From Rheinheimera pacifica (lineage in GTDB: Bacteria > Pseudomonadota > Gammaproteobacteria > Enterobacterales > Alteromonadaceae), in NCBI RefSeq assembly GCF_024809855.1, contig NZ_JANUEM010000011.1:1-64000 (forward strand): DNA of 64,000 nucleotides, given 5' to 3'. Each line of letters starts with the position of its first letter. Position 1 is the stretch's first letter. Positions 17,942 to 27,546 of the stretch are shown here, in pieces. Position numbers and translations under genes: made by a program. The notes under the pieces are model-generated. The model had not been told where the DNA came from. It saw only the letters and a list, made by a program, of their open reading frames with translations, and made no database searches.

Positions 17942-18003
17942 GGTTACCATCGCTCAGCCAAACTGACAACAAGTAACCAGTTAAACATAATTTAAATGGT
18001 TAC
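17942..18003. promoter_or_regulatory. Inverted GTTAC repeats in the divergent promoter of the CGNR regulator and hydrolase genes
   Basis: GGTTACC (17942-17948), GTAACCA (17973-17979) and TGGTTAC (17997-18003) share one core; the last two are an exact inverted pair around an AT-rich centre. Their place between two divergent starts suggests an operator for the CGNR protein. Confidence 0.5.
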
Positions 18004-18039
18004 AAAGTTAATTTGAGGATACTATCTTAAGGAGTCACC

Positions 18040-18975
18040 ATGAACACGAAGAAAATACTGCTGGCTGTTTCAACCCTAACTGCCGCACTTAACAGTTACA
18101 GCGCAGAAAACCCTGTGCAGGTTCATTACCACAACGCAGATATTGACGGAGTTAATATCTTTTACCGCGAAGCGGGCTCGCCCCAGGCACCAACAGTGCT
18201 GCTTTTGCATGGTTTTGCGGCCTCGTCATATATGTTCAGAGAGCTGATACCCCAATTGGCTGAAAAATATCACGTTATCGCCCCGGATCTGCCTGGCTTT
18301 GGCCAAACTACGGTTAACCCCGGCATTAAATTTAATTACACTTTTGATAACCTGGCTGCAGTTATTGATGCTTTCACCATTGCCAAACAGATTAACAGTT
18401 ATGCGGTATATGTATTTGATTATGGTGCCCCGGTTGGCTGGCGCCTGGCGGTAAAAAATCCGCAAAAGATCACTGCCATCGTGACTCAGAACGGCAATGG
18501 CTACGAAGAAGGCTTAAGTGCTGGCTGGGCAGATATGCGTAAAGCCTGGGCAGAGCCTACCGCTGAAAATCGTGAAGCATTACGCCGCTTTAACACCGCA
18601 GACATGATCAAATGGCAATACACTGAAGGCGTTAAGGATACTGCATTAATTGCACCTGAAACTTATCAGTTGGCTTATGCTGCTATAGAGCGTATTGGCG
18701 TTGAAGTGCAGATGGATTTACTACTCGACTATGGCCAGAATATCAGGCAGTACCCTTTACTGCATGAATACTTCCGCCGTTACCAGCCACCAACACTGGC
18801 AATTTGGGGTGAAAACGATCCTTTCTTTATCCCGGCGGGCGCTAACGCCTTTAAACGCGACAACCCCAAGGCTGAAGTACGGTTTCTCGACACCGGTCAC
18901 TTAGCTATTGAAACGCACGGCCATGAAATAGCAGCCGCCATGCTGGAGTTTTTCGAACGCAGTATCAAACCCTAA
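18040..18975 (+). CDS. Exported alpha/beta hydrolase, haloalkane dehalogenase/epoxide hydrolase-like
   Basis: A 311-aa protein with a likely signal peptide (to about residue 22). The oxyanion HGFAAS (His57), APDLPGFGQT, the nucleophile elbow VFDYGAPVG with Asp127 in the nucleophile place, an acid in GENDPFF and His in DTGHLAIETHG are visible. An Asp nucleophile points to dehalogenase or epoxide hydrolase chemistry rather than an esterase. AAGGAG lies 7 bp before the ATG. It is divergent from the CGNR regulator, its probable controller. The substrate is unknown. Confidence 0.85.
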   Translation: MNTKKILLAVSTLTAALNSYSAENPVQVHYHNADIDGVNIFYREAGSPQAPTVLLLHGFAASSYMFRELIPQLAEKYHVIAPDLPGFGQTTVNPGIKFNYTFDNLAAVIDAFTIAKQINSYAVYVFDYGAPVGWRLAVKNPQKITAIVTQNGNGYEEGLSAGWADMRKAWAEPTAENREALRRFNTADMIKWQYTEGVKDTALIAPETYQLAYAAIERIGVEVQMDLLLDYGQNIRQYPLLHEYFRRYQPPTLAIWGENDPFFIPAGANAFKRDNPKAEVRFLDTGHLAIETHGHEIAAAMLEFFERSIKP

Positions 18976-19015
18976 ACCAGGCCAACACAGCAGCGGGCTT
19001 TAACAGCAGGATACT

Positions 19016-19037
19016 GCCGGGGCACACATGCCCCGGC
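19016..19037. terminator. GC-rich hairpin between convergent genes
   Basis: GCCGGGGCA and TGCCCCGGC form a 9-bp stem with a CACA loop between the convergent ends at 18975 and 19050. There is no T tract, so it is at best a weak terminator. Confidence 0.4.
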
Positions 19038-19049
19038 CTACCGTTGCTG

Positions 19050-19805
19050 CTACCGACGACGAAAGATCATGCCGCCATGATGTAAGGTGTTTTCGTCAAC
19101 AAACACACCATCAGCGGTAAACCCGGTGTCATCCCAATAATCAATCTGGTTGCCTTTTACCTCATAACGCCCCTGATAAGCACTCTCGCGGGTGCCACGG
19201 GCTTCATCATAGCGGCCATTCGCAAGCAGCTCATGGCGGATACGCCCGTCACTGGTTACCCACATGCCCACATAGGGGTGCTGCTTGTTAACTTGTGTAT
19301 CGTCTTGTTTATCAAGCACAATACGATTAATAACAGCGTCATACTGGGTTAAATCCAAAAAAGCGATAACTTCAGTTGCGCGTAACTCCTGCATACGGAA
19401 AATCCAGACAAAGCTGTTGTTGTAAGGCCCCCCGTCAACAGCAACCCCTGCTCCATCCCAATAAACCACAACGTCATTACCATCGGCCCAGATATCGTTA
19501 ACTGTTGGTTTAACGAACGAAGAAAGACGCGCCGCGAAGGGTGCTACGGCCTGCTCAATAAAAACCTCGCGACCCCGGTAAGTACCCGCTGCCGGGCTGG
19601 TGCCTTTGATGGTCCACACTACGTCGGGTAACAACACATCCTGAAAAAATGTCCCACCGCCTGCAGCCCACTGCTGAAATGCCTGCGCGATAAATTGTTT
19701 ATTGCGTTCAGTTGTTTCAGTATCTGGCCTGGCTAAGGCAAAATCACTGTTTGCCAAAGCCAAAACCAGTGCTGCAGTGGTCATAAAATGCCTTGCTATC
19801 GTCAT
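19050..19805 (-). CDS. Exported SnoaL/NTF2-like protein fused to an Atu4866-type domain
   Basis: A 251-aa protein with a signal peptide (cleavage near ALA-RP, residue 25), an NTF2/ketosteroid-isomerase-like domain (residues about 30-165: FIAQAFQQWAAGGGTFFQDV, WTIKGTSPAAGTYRG) and a C-terminal domain (HPYVGMWVTSDGRIRHEL, GRYEVKGNQIDYWDDTGFTA) that resembles Agrobacterium protein Atu4866, a small lipocalin-like barrel. Both halves suggest binding of a small hydrophobic ligand. Function is unknown. It stands between two oxidoreductive or transport genes without a clear operon. Confidence 0.8.
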   Translation of the reverse strand: MTIARHFMTTAALVLALANSDFALARPDTETTERNKQFIAQAFQQWAAGGGTFFQDVLLPDVVWTIKGTSPAAGTYRGREVFIEQAVAPFAARLSSFVKPTVNDIWADGNDVVVYWDGAGVAVDGGPYNNSFVWIFRMQELRATEVIAFLDLTQYDAVINRIVLDKQDDTQVNKQHPYVGMWVTSDGRIRHELLANGRYDEARGTRESAYQGRYEVKGNQIDYWDDTGFTADGVFVDENTLHHGGMIFRRR

Positions 19806-19919
19806 CTCGGTTACTCCCCTTTCTGAATATGCTTGTGTTCAGGCCATAATTTGGCTCAGAAAGAATAGAGTGCGATAGCATAAAAATCTTAAGTGATTGC
19901 CTGATTGTCCGGGCTGGGT

Positions 19920-21095
19920 TTACTGCCGCAGCGCTAATTGCCGCGCGCTTTGCAGGCTACCCCGCCTGAACAGCAACACCATAATAAGCCCGACAATCGC
20001 CGTGCCGGCACCCGCCAAAGGCACTGAGCTTAAGCTAAAGCCGGTATTAATCATTGCTGCGCCAAGCATGGCACCTAAGGCATTTCCAAGATTAAAGGCG
20101 CCGATATTCATGGCTGAAGCTAAACTGGGCGCCTCTTTCGCTTCTTGCACAACTAAAGACTGCAATGGCGGCACCAGCGCAAAACTGGCGATTCCCCATA
20201 AAAAGATTAACGGCGCTACCACCATCTTCGATGATACGGTTACAGCAAACAGCACCAGTAATAGCGCTACCGCTATTAGCGAAAACACCAGGGTTAAATC
20301 CAGCGAGCGGTCAGCAAAGCGGCCGCCAAGATAGTTACCTACAGATAACCCCACGCCATACAGCACCAGCATCGTAGTAACAAAAAGGGTTGAAGCCTGG
20401 GTTTCATCCTGCAAAATGGGCACTATATAGGTAAACACAGTAAACATAGCGCTTGAACTGACCACGGTTAATAACAACGCAATTAACACCGGTCCTTTAG
20501 TGAGTACCCGTAGCTCATCGCGTACCTTTGCTTTGCGCTCATTAACCAGTGGCGGTAACGACATCCGTAACGCCAGCATGGTAACAACACCAATCGCCGC
20601 CATGGCATAAAACGCTGGCCGCCAGCCAATCACCTCACCCACGTAAGCCGCCAGCGGTACACCGCCTATGGTGGCTAAGGTTAGGCCGGAAAACATTGCC
20701 GCCACAGCACCGGCACGTTTTTCCGGCGGTACCACACTCATGGCAACAATAGCGCCTACACCAAAAAAAGCACCGTGATTAAACGAGGTAATAATGCGCC
20801 CAAGCAACAATACGTTGTAACTCTCGGCCACGGCAGAGATCAGATTACCTGCGGTGAAAATTGCCATCGATAACAACAGTAAGTTACGCCGCCCCATATT
20901 GGCGAACACTAAGGTCATTAAAGGTGCGCCAACCAGCACACCAAAAGCATAAGCGCTGATTAACATACCGGCGCTGGGAATAGAAACCGCTAAATCATTA
21001 GCGATAACAGGTAACATGCCCATTGGCGCAAACTCGGTTACACCAATACCGAAGGCGCCAAGCGCGAGTGCAAGCAAAGGAATATTGATTTTCAT
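19920..21095 (-). CDS. MFS transporter, DHA1 family (AraJ/YdhP-like)
   Basis: The 391-aa protein has 12 predicted membrane helices. Family signatures are seen: GVTEFAPMGMLPVIANDL in helix 1, GAPLMTLVFANMGRRNLLL between helices 2 and 3, and RAGAVAAMFSGLTLATIGGVPLA in helix 5. The closest families known to me are AraJ and YdhP exporters of sugars or drugs. It is divergent from a LysR regulator, a common arrangement for inducible efflux pumps. Confidence 0.9.
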   Translation of the reverse strand: MKINIPLLALALGAFGIGVTEFAPMGMLPVIANDLAVSIPSAGMLISAYAFGVLVGAPLMTLVFANMGRRNLLLLSMAIFTAGNLISAVAESYNVLLLGRIITSFNHGAFFGVGAIVAMSVVPPEKRAGAVAAMFSGLTLATIGGVPLAAYVGEVIGWRPAFYAMAAIGVVTMLALRMSLPPLVNERKAKVRDELRVLTKGPVLIALLLTVVSSSAMFTVFTYIVPILQDETQASTLFVTTMLVLYGVGLSVGNYLGGRFADRSLDLTLVFSLIAVALLLVLFAVTVSSKMVVAPLIFLWGIASFALVPPLQSLVVQEAKEAPSLASAMNIGAFNLGNALGAMLGAAMINTGFSLSSVPLAGAGTAIVGLIMVLLFRRGSLQSARQLALRQ

Positions 21096-21193
21096 ATAAA
21101 CTCTGGTTAATTTGTGACGGACGAGAATATAACTGATAGCAAACTGCTGAAAAAGTAGCGCAGGAGATATTCAGCTTTGCATTGGAATCACAA

Positions 21194-22102
21194 ATGAATC
21201 AGATAAAAACCGATAAAACGGCAGAAATGGAAACGTTTTTAAGCGTAGCCTGCACCGGTAGTTTAAGTGCAGCAGCCCGTGAACTGGAACTGACGCCATC
21301 AGCGGTTAGCCGCATCATGACCCGGCTTGAAAAGCGCCTTGGCGTAAGACTTATTGTCCGCAGCACGCGCAGCCTGCGCTTAACCAGCGAGGGTGAGTCT
21401 TATGCACTGGCCGCCCGGCGGATTTTAAAAGACTTAGACGATACTGAAACGGCTATTGCCAACCGTGGCAGCCCAAGTGGCAATATCAGGGTAAGTACGG
21501 CCACAGCGCACAGCCGCCTGACCATAGTGCCGTTAATAAAAGAGTTTCTGGTGCGCTATCCTGATATCACTATCGAGATAGATGTATCAGATCAAGTCCG
21601 TGATGTCAGTGCCGGCCATGTCGATGTGGCTATCCGCTTTGGGCAGTTGGCTGATAACGGCCTGCATGCCAGACGCCTGGGCGAAACCGGCCGGGTTGTG
21701 GTGGCATCACCAGCCTATCTGGCAAGCGCAGGCGTACCTCAAACACCTGCCGATTTAGCGCAACATAATTGCTTAGATTTTAGCTTCCGCCGTTTAGAAC
21801 CGGGCTGGCCGTTTCGTGAAAATGGCCGGGATTTTATCCTTGCCATCACCGGTAACGTGCTTGCCAACAATGGCGAAACGCTGGTAGAACTGGCACTGCA
21901 AGGTGTGGGCATTACCAGAGTAGGCAGTTTTCATGTGCAGCAAGCACTGGCAAGCGGCCAACTGGTGCCGCTACTGGAACAATATAACCCACAAGACCGC
22001 GAAGCCATCCATGCGGTGTTTATCGGTGGTAAAAACACCCCGGCAAGAATACGGGTATTTGTTGATTATCTGGTAGAAAAAATGCAGAAAAAGAGCCAGT
22101 AG
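21194..22102 (+). CDS. LysR-family transcriptional regulator
   Basis: The protein has the LysR winged helix (METFLSVACTGSLSAAARELELTPSAVSRIMTRLEKRLG) and a periplasmic-binding-like effector domain (GNIRVSTATAHSRLTIVPLI, DVAIRFGQLADNGLHARRLG). ATG 21194 gives 302 aa; a TTG at 21182 with AGGAG 15 bp upstream would add four residues. It is divergent from the MFS exporter and probably activates it in response to a substrate. Confidence 0.92.
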   Translation: MNQIKTDKTAEMETFLSVACTGSLSAAARELELTPSAVSRIMTRLEKRLGVRLIVRSTRSLRLTSEGESYALAARRILKDLDDTETAIANRGSPSGNIRVSTATAHSRLTIVPLIKEFLVRYPDITIEIDVSDQVRDVSAGHVDVAIRFGQLADNGLHARRLGETGRVVVASPAYLASAGVPQTPADLAQHNCLDFSFRRLEPGWPFRENGRDFILAITGNVLANNGETLVELALQGVGITRVGSFHVQQALASGQLVPLLEQYNPQDREAIHAVFIGGKNTPARIRVFVDYLVEKMQKKSQ

Positions 22103-22129
22103 CAACCGCCTTATACAAAGAGGAACCAC

Positions 22130-23152
22130 ATGCACAAGTTAAGATGGATAACAGCGTTAGCTGTACTGTTAAGTACAGCCTGGGGTTGCCTGGCATTGTG
22201 GTTTCAACAATCCCAGAAGTTTAGCACTTTGGGTTTGGTAGTACTGGCCGCCTGGTGCCTGCTGGGCGCTATTATGGTTGTTACCCTGCTATGGCGTTAT
22301 CCAGAGTGCTACTACCGCAGTTTACTTGGCGCTTATATGCTGTCGGCCGCACTGTTATTGATCTGGTGGCACAATATTACCCCGTCGCACAACCGGAATT
22401 GGGCCGATGATGTTGCTTATTTACTGCATTCTGAAATACAAGGCAGACAGGTTACGCTACACAATGTACGCAACTTCGACTGGCGCAGCGAAACGGACTA
22501 CACCGCACGCTGGGAAACCCGCAGTTACGACTTAAACCTGCTGGTGTCTGCCGATTTGGTTCTCTCCTACTGGATGGGGCCACATATTGCCCATACACTG
22601 GTTTCATTCGGTTTTGCCGACGGCCAGCAACTGGTATTTTCGCTGGAGATACGTAAAGAACGCCATGAGTCGTTCTCTGCTATCGGTGGTTTTTTCCGCC
22701 AGTTTGAGCAGGTAATTATCGCCGCAGATGAGCGTGACATCATCCGTACCCGCAGTAATGCACGTAATGAAGACGTTTACCTGTATCGACTGATCATGAC
22801 CCCAGAGCAACTACGCACGCTGTTTCTGGGTTATTTAGAGGCTGCTGAAGCACTGCGCACCACACCTGCTTTCTATAACACCTTAACCAGTAACTGCACA
22901 ACGATAGTATTTGATTTAGCCCGCCATATCGCGCCAACAATCCCCCTGGATTACCGGTTGGTGTTATCGGGCCACTTTGCCGAATATGCTTACGATTTAG
23001 GCGCATTAACACCTGAATATAGCTATATGCAATTGCAAGAACTGGGGCACATAAATGCCCGAGCCCGAAACAGCGATACCAGTGATCAACACGACTTTTC
23101 CCGCATAATCCGCCAGGGAGTGCCAGGGGCGTCTGTTGAAGACACCCCATAA
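22130..23152 (+). CDS. DUF4105 (Lnb N-terminal-like) membrane-anchored protein
   Basis: The 340-aa protein has three membrane helices over residues 1-80, then a periplasmic domain with HNRNWADDVAYL, FDWRSETDYTARWETR, FSLEIRKERHESF and LTSNCTTIVFD. These are marks of the DUF4105 domain, also found in the lipoprotein N-acyltransferase Lnb, where conserved Cys and His are catalytic. Here Cys in TSNCTT and His in RKERHE are present. It lies 27 bp after the LysR gene and has GAGGA before the ATG. Enzymatic role is inferred only. Confidence 0.75.
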   Translation: MHKLRWITALAVLLSTAWGCLALWFQQSQKFSTLGLVVLAAWCLLGAIMVVTLLWRYPECYYRSLLGAYMLSAALLLIWWHNITPSHNRNWADDVAYLLHSEIQGRQVTLHNVRNFDWRSETDYTARWETRSYDLNLLVSADLVLSYWMGPHIAHTLVSFGFADGQQLVFSLEIRKERHESFSAIGGFFRQFEQVIIAADERDIIRTRSNARNEDVYLYRLIMTPEQLRTLFLGYLEAAEALRTTPAFYNTLTSNCTTIVFDLARHIAPTIPLDYRLVLSGHFAEYAYDLGALTPEYSYMQLQELGHINARARNSDTSDQHDFSRIIRQGVPGASVEDTP

Positions 23153-23211
23153 GTGCAGGCTAGAATTTTATACATCAGCGCTTATTTCAATAGCTGACGG
23201 GCAGTTAAAAA

Positions 23212-24744
23212 CTATTTTGGCAATGGCTTTACCAGCGACAGCTGGTAAACATCATGCCGCCTGTCTTTCATGGTATGCACACTGCCATGGCTGTGCAGCT
23301 CTTTTAGTAAGTCGATATTTACATCTACTATCAGCAGCATTTCTGAGTTAGGTGTGGCTTCAGCCTTGATGCCGGTGGTAGGAAACGCAAAATCTGACGG
23401 GGTAAACAAGGCCGATTGCGCATACTGAATATCCATATTATTTACCCGTGCCAGGTTACCAACAGCACCGGCGATGGCAACATAACATTCGTTTTCTATC
23501 GCCCGCGCCATAGCACAGTGGCGCACCCTGGTGTAGCCGTTTTGCGTATCGGTTAAAAACGGCACAAACAAAATATTCATGCCCTGATCGGATAACAACC
23601 GGGCGTATTCCGGAAACTCTACATCGTAGCAAATCATAATGCCGATTTTGCCGCAGTCGGTATCAAATACCTCAACCTTATTGCCGCCGGTCATCGCCCA
23701 GTTGCGCTTTTCTGCCGGGGTAACATGTACTTTGTCGTACTGCTCCCAGGTGCCGTCACGGCGACATAAAAAGCCACTGTTATATAGCTTGCCTTCCACC
23801 AGATACGGCATACTGCCGGTAATAATATTGATATTGTAAGCAATGGCGAATTCAATAAACTTATCGCGGATAGCTTCAGTATATTTTGCCAGTTGGCGAA
23901 TACTTTCGGTTACGCTTAAATGGTTGTAGTGCGCCATTAAAGGTGCAGCGAACAGTTCGGGGAACAAAATAAAATCGCTTTTGTAATCCGATACCGCATC
24001 AACAAAAAATTCCATATGCTCAAATAGCTGTTCAATACCGGCCATACTGCGCATTTGCCACTGCACTAATCCCAGGCGTACTTCGGCCTTGGGAGCATTA
24101 ATCAGTTTTACTGATTTGGCGTAGTAGATATTGGCCCACTCCAGCAAAGTGGCATATTCCTGCGATTCGATATCACCGCGCAAATAGCCTTTTAGCAACT
24201 TGCGCACGTGAAAACCATTAGCAAGCTGAAAACTCAGTACCGGGTCGTGTATTTCTTTGCCTTTAACCTTGTCAATATATTGCTTGGCGCTGAGTGTGCC
24301 AGCATGCTGGTTATAAGTGGGCATACGGCCACCGGCCATAATGGCACGTAAATTCAGGTTTTCGCACAGCTCTTTGCGGGCATCGTACAAACGGCGCGCC
24401 AAACGCAAACCGCGATAATCCGGGTGAATAAACACCTCTATGCCATACAGCACATCGCCGTTAGGATCATGGTTTTTAAAAGAGAAACCGGTAACAATTT
24501 GCTCGTAGGTGTGCTCGTCACTAAATTTGCTGTAATCGATAATAAGCGAAAAGGCACAGCCAACTACTTTGCCGTCAACACATACACAAAGCTGGCCATC
24601 AGGGAATTTAGTCAGCAGTGTATCTACCACCGGCTCTGTCCAGCTAAGTAAAGGGCCTGCCTGATAAACCTGCTCGGACGCTTCACGCAGCTCTGTCATA
24701 TCCTCACGGGTCAGGTGGCGCACTTCAACATGATTCGCTTCCAT
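23212..24744 (-). CDS. GNAT acetyltransferase-nitrilase fusion protein
   Basis: The 510-aa protein combines an N-terminal GNAT domain (residues 1-215: EVRHLTREDMTEL, VLYGIEVFIHPDYRGLRLARRLYDAR) with a C-terminal carbon-nitrogen hydrolase (VRLGLVQWQMR onward). The nitrilase triad is visible as Glu in LFPELFAAP, Lys in QYDKVHVTPAEKR and Cys in MICYDVEFPEYAR. The reaction is amide cleavage, coupled to acetyl transfer on an unknown substrate. ATG 24744 is used because AGGAGA lies just upstream; an open frame extends 55 codons further but lacks homology. Confidence 0.88.
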   Translation of the reverse strand: MEANHVEVRHLTREDMTELREASEQVYQAGPLLSWTEPVVDTLLTKFPDGQLCVCVDGKVVGCAFSLIIDYSKFSDEHTYEQIVTGFSFKNHDPNGDVLYGIEVFIHPDYRGLRLARRLYDARKELCENLNLRAIMAGGRMPTYNQHAGTLSAKQYIDKVKGKEIHDPVLSFQLANGFHVRKLLKGYLRGDIESQEYATLLEWANIYYAKSVKLINAPKAEVRLGLVQWQMRSMAGIEQLFEHMEFFVDAVSDYKSDFILFPELFAAPLMAHYNHLSVTESIRQLAKYTEAIRDKFIEFAIAYNINIITGSMPYLVEGKLYNSGFLCRRDGTWEQYDKVHVTPAEKRNWAMTGGNKVEVFDTDCGKIGIMICYDVEFPEYARLLSDQGMNILFVPFLTDTQNGYTRVRHCAMARAIENECYVAIAGAVGNLARVNNMDIQYAQSALFTPSDFAFPTTGIKAEATPNSEMLLIVDVNIDLLKELHSHGSVHTMKDRRHDVYQLSLVKPLPK

Positions 24745-24893
24745 AATGTCTCCTGCAGTAAATGAGTAATAACCCAAGGTTACCACATCATTCACAATGC
24801 GCAGCATTATTGCCAAGTAGCGACCAGGCCAATAATAATCAGGCGATGCTAGTGAGCAACCAACAGCCGGCGACGACACATGACGTTGACGTA

Positions 24894-26063
24894 TTATTGC
24901 TGCTGGCACTGCACGGTTTGGCGAAACTCATGTGGTGTGTAACCTACCAGCGTTTTAAAAGACCGGGTGAAAGGACCAACCGAAGCAAAACCACTTTCCA
25001 GGCCAATCACCACTACCGGCCAATGTCCTTTATCGGGATCTGACAGCAGTGTTTTTGCATGCTCAATGCGTAACGTATTAATAAACTGATTAAAATTGCT
25101 GGCATGAAACTGAGATCTGAGCAATCTGCTAATGCGATATTCCGGTACATCCAACAATTTCGCCAGATCGGTTAGCCGTAAATTAGCCTGTAAAAACAGC
25201 TGCTGCTGAAATAGCAACTGGCGGATATTGTCACAAAGCTGACTATCCGCCTGCGTTAACGCCGTTGCCAAAGATTCAGTCTGTGCTGGCTCAAGCCGGG
25301 TTTGTGTTGAGGCCTCTGCAGTACGTTGTGACTGCGTCCAAAGTGGCTTATTAAAGCGGCAGTAAATAAGCCATTGTGTCACCACCAATATGGTTAAAGC
25401 CGCCACAGCGCCAAGTAAATCCTGCTGTAACGCCGCCCCGTCGGCTGGCAGCCATATTTTTGCGATAACACCACAAATTGCTATGGCGCCACCATAGGTC
25501 GCCAGAAACAACTGTCGATGCCAGCGTTCAGCACCGCGTGTCTGGCTATAACCCCGGCATCCTTCCCACAGCGTAAGCATTAAAATGGCGGAAGACAGCA
25601 AGATTAGCAGCTCTTTACAAACAACACGGGCCGATGCCAGCAGTGTTTGGCTTTCCGGCCAGAATTGTTGCAGCAACTGCATGGCTTGTAAGCTCACCAT
25701 TAATAAGGCAATCGCCGCAGCCACCAGAATATGCTGTAGTAAAATAGCCCGGCCTTGCCTAAATAACGCCCGGGCGACCAGCCAACCGCCGTTGCATGTC
25801 ATGCATGCGCCCATCGCCAAAAAATACTGATAAAAGCCAAAGCCGTCGCCACCAAGGCGTTTAATCGCCGTAATCGCCATAGAACCACAGAATGCAGCAA
25901 ACAGCAGATGCACCACCTTTTTTTGCTGCACGAACAGTTGGCTGCACAACAAGCCAAAGCTGACAATCAGCAACACAATATGAATAGTCTGGTACACCCT
26001 GCCTCTCCCACAAGCCCCAACGCTTAATGCTAACAGCTGGCTGAAGTTAACGTCAAAGTGCAA
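24894..26063 (-). CDS. AraC-family regulator with an N-terminal membrane domain
   Basis: The 389-aa protein begins with about seven hydrophobic helices (residues 15-240) and ends with the AraC double helix-turn-helix (LTDLAKLLDVPEYRISRLLRSQFHASNFNQFIN, GLESGFASVGPFTRSFKTLVGYTPHEFRQ). Membrane AraC regulators of this type sense unknown signals and bind DNA at the membrane. It is divergent from the DUF2306 gene, and a near-perfect 23-bp palindrome (26138-26160) lies between. Confidence 0.88.
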   Translation of the reverse strand: MHFDVNFSQLLALSVGACGRGRVYQTIHIVLLIVSFGLLCSQLFVQQKKVVHLLFAAFCGSMAITAIKRLGGDGFGFYQYFLAMGACMTCNGGWLVARALFRQGRAILLQHILVAAAIALLMVSLQAMQLLQQFWPESQTLLASARVVCKELLILLSSAILMLTLWEGCRGYSQTRGAERWHRQLFLATYGGAIAICGVIAKIWLPADGAALQQDLLGAVAALTILVVTQWLIYCRFNKPLWTQSQRTAEASTQTRLEPAQTESLATALTQADSQLCDNIRQLLFQQQLFLQANLRLTDLAKLLDVPEYRISRLLRSQFHASNFNQFINTLRIEHAKTLLSDPDKGHWPVVVIGLESGFASVGPFTRSFKTLVGYTPHEFRQTVQCQQQ

Positions 26064-26137
26064 TTTTCTTTTATTGCTGATTGCTGTGTTACAAAAAGTA
26101 AGCGCCTATAAAAGCCTTATTCAGAATATAAAACCAT

Positions 26138-26160
26138 GCGCCGAATTTGAAATTTGGCGC
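26138..26160. promoter_or_regulatory. Palindrome between the AraC-type and DUF2306 genes
   Basis: Arms GCGCCGAATTT and AAATTTGGCGC flank a single G, pairing at all eleven positions with one G-T. It is symmetric enough to be an operator; without a T tract it is not a terminator. Its location in a divergent promoter region suggests that the neighbouring regulator or another protein binds here. Confidence 0.5.
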
Positions 26161-26306
26161 GATAACGGCCGTTTTGACAGGCAGGATGGCAGTGTTTCAA
26201 AGGAGCGAGCAGCCAGAACATCTGAAATGAAAATATACAGTGACCATTTCGATGATATATAGCAACCAGTGCCGGAAATATGCCCACAAAAATACAAGGA
26301 TACACA

Positions 26307-27143
26307 ATGACCGAGATTACAATTGACGCCAACACGTCTATGCAGCAGAAGCGCAAACCAGACTGGCTTACCCTCTCTGCAAAAACCTGGTTTATCGTCA
26401 CAGCTATAGGCCAGTGGCTGTTCGTGGCGTATATCCTGGGCTATTACGGCCTGCGGTTTGCCACAGATGGCGTCGGAGGCTTTGCAGGAACCCAACTGGC
26501 AAATGGCTTTATCGCCGGAGACGGCATTGGCAATACCTCACTGGCAATTCATATTCTGGTGGCAGGCCTGATTATTGCTGCCGGCCAAATTCAGCTGGTG
26601 CCGGCGATCCGTAATACGCTGCCTCTACTGCACCGTTGCAGCGGCTGGTTCTTTATGGTGGCATCAGTGATTGTCAGTATCGCTGGATTCTACTTGACCT
26701 GGTCGCGGGAACGGGTCATCGGTTCACTGATCCAGGATATTGGTGTCACCGGCAGCGGCGTGCTGGTAATGCTTTTTGTGCCCATAGCACTTTACTACGC
26801 AATCAAACGCAATTTTGCCGCGCACCGGCGCTGGGCACTGCGGCTGTTTATGGTAGTCAGCGCAGTGTGGTTTCTTCGGCTGATGGTATTTGGCTGGTTT
26901 ATGGCTACCGGCGGCATCGGCATCGACGGTAAAACCTTCACCGGTCCCTTCCTCGAAGTGGTGTCCTTTGCCCAGTATTTACTGCCGCTAGCAGTGCTGG
27001 AACTGTATTTTTGGGCTAGCAAGCCTAAAAACAAACGATACCAGAGTGCCGTCGCCAGCCTCATCTTTGTGTTTTGCGCCGCGATGGCAATAGGCATATT
27101 TGCGATCAGCAGTGTTTCATGGCTCCCCAAAATCGGTGCATAG
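26307..27143 (+). CDS. DUF2306 integral membrane protein
   Basis: The 278-aa protein has eight or so membrane helices and the family features HILVAGLIIAAGQIQLVP, LHRCSGWFFMVASVIVS and HRRWALRLFMVVSAVWFLRL with conserved His and Arg residues, which recall heme-binding ferric-reductase-like membrane proteins. Function is unknown. ATG 26307 with AGGA 7 bp upstream is preferred over ATG 26280. It is divergent from the AraC-type regulator. Confidence 0.8.
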   Translation: MTEITIDANTSMQQKRKPDWLTLSAKTWFIVTAIGQWLFVAYILGYYGLRFATDGVGGFAGTQLANGFIAGDGIGNTSLAIHILVAGLIIAAGQIQLVPAIRNTLPLLHRCSGWFFMVASVIVSIAGFYLTWSRERVIGSLIQDIGVTGSGVLVMLFVPIALYYAIKRNFAAHRRWALRLFMVVSAVWFLRLMVFGWFMATGGIGIDGKTFTGPFLEVVSFAQYLLPLAVLELYFWASKPKNKRYQSAVASLIFVFCAAMAIGIFAISSVSWLPKIGA

Positions 27144-27334
27144 CACAACTACAGGTTAAATAAATAGAGGGGGTTGTTTTGTGCTTACTTACTTGCATAT
27201 TTTGACAGGCACGGTCGCACTAATTTGGTGCTGTGTTTAACGACCTATTGGCTTATACGGGTAAGTATTTGGAGCTTAAAAAGACGCGCCTAATAACCGG
27301 GGATCTCCAGCAAAACGAATGGGTAAAAGCCAGA

Positions 27335-27546
27335 TCACTGTAGTGCCAAATTAAGCGCGATACCGCCAAGTAATACGGCGGTGGTGCCATCAAACAACCG
27401 CCAACGTTTGGCCGAGTTAAGCCAGATTTTCAGTCTGGGCGCCATTGCCGTTAATGAAGAAAACCACACTAATCATGCGATACAGGCACCAGCCATAAAC
27501 CATAGCGGTGCGGCTTGCTGGTTGGCCACACCGCCAATTAAAAATA
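27335..27546 (-). pseudogene. Displaced 3' end of the lysE-type exporter gene
   Basis: On the minus strand this reads VFLIGGVANQQAAPLWFMAG and on to NLALQ-stop, without frameshift, matching the last roughly 70 codons of the lysE gene at 29655-29865 with scattered, mostly synonymous changes. The 5' part is missing. It lies beyond the HipBA module, so the module separates two copies of the same gene end. A plus-strand frame at 27381-27602 is only the antisense of it. The 190 bp between it and the DUF2306 gene hold nothing I can name. Confidence 0.88.
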
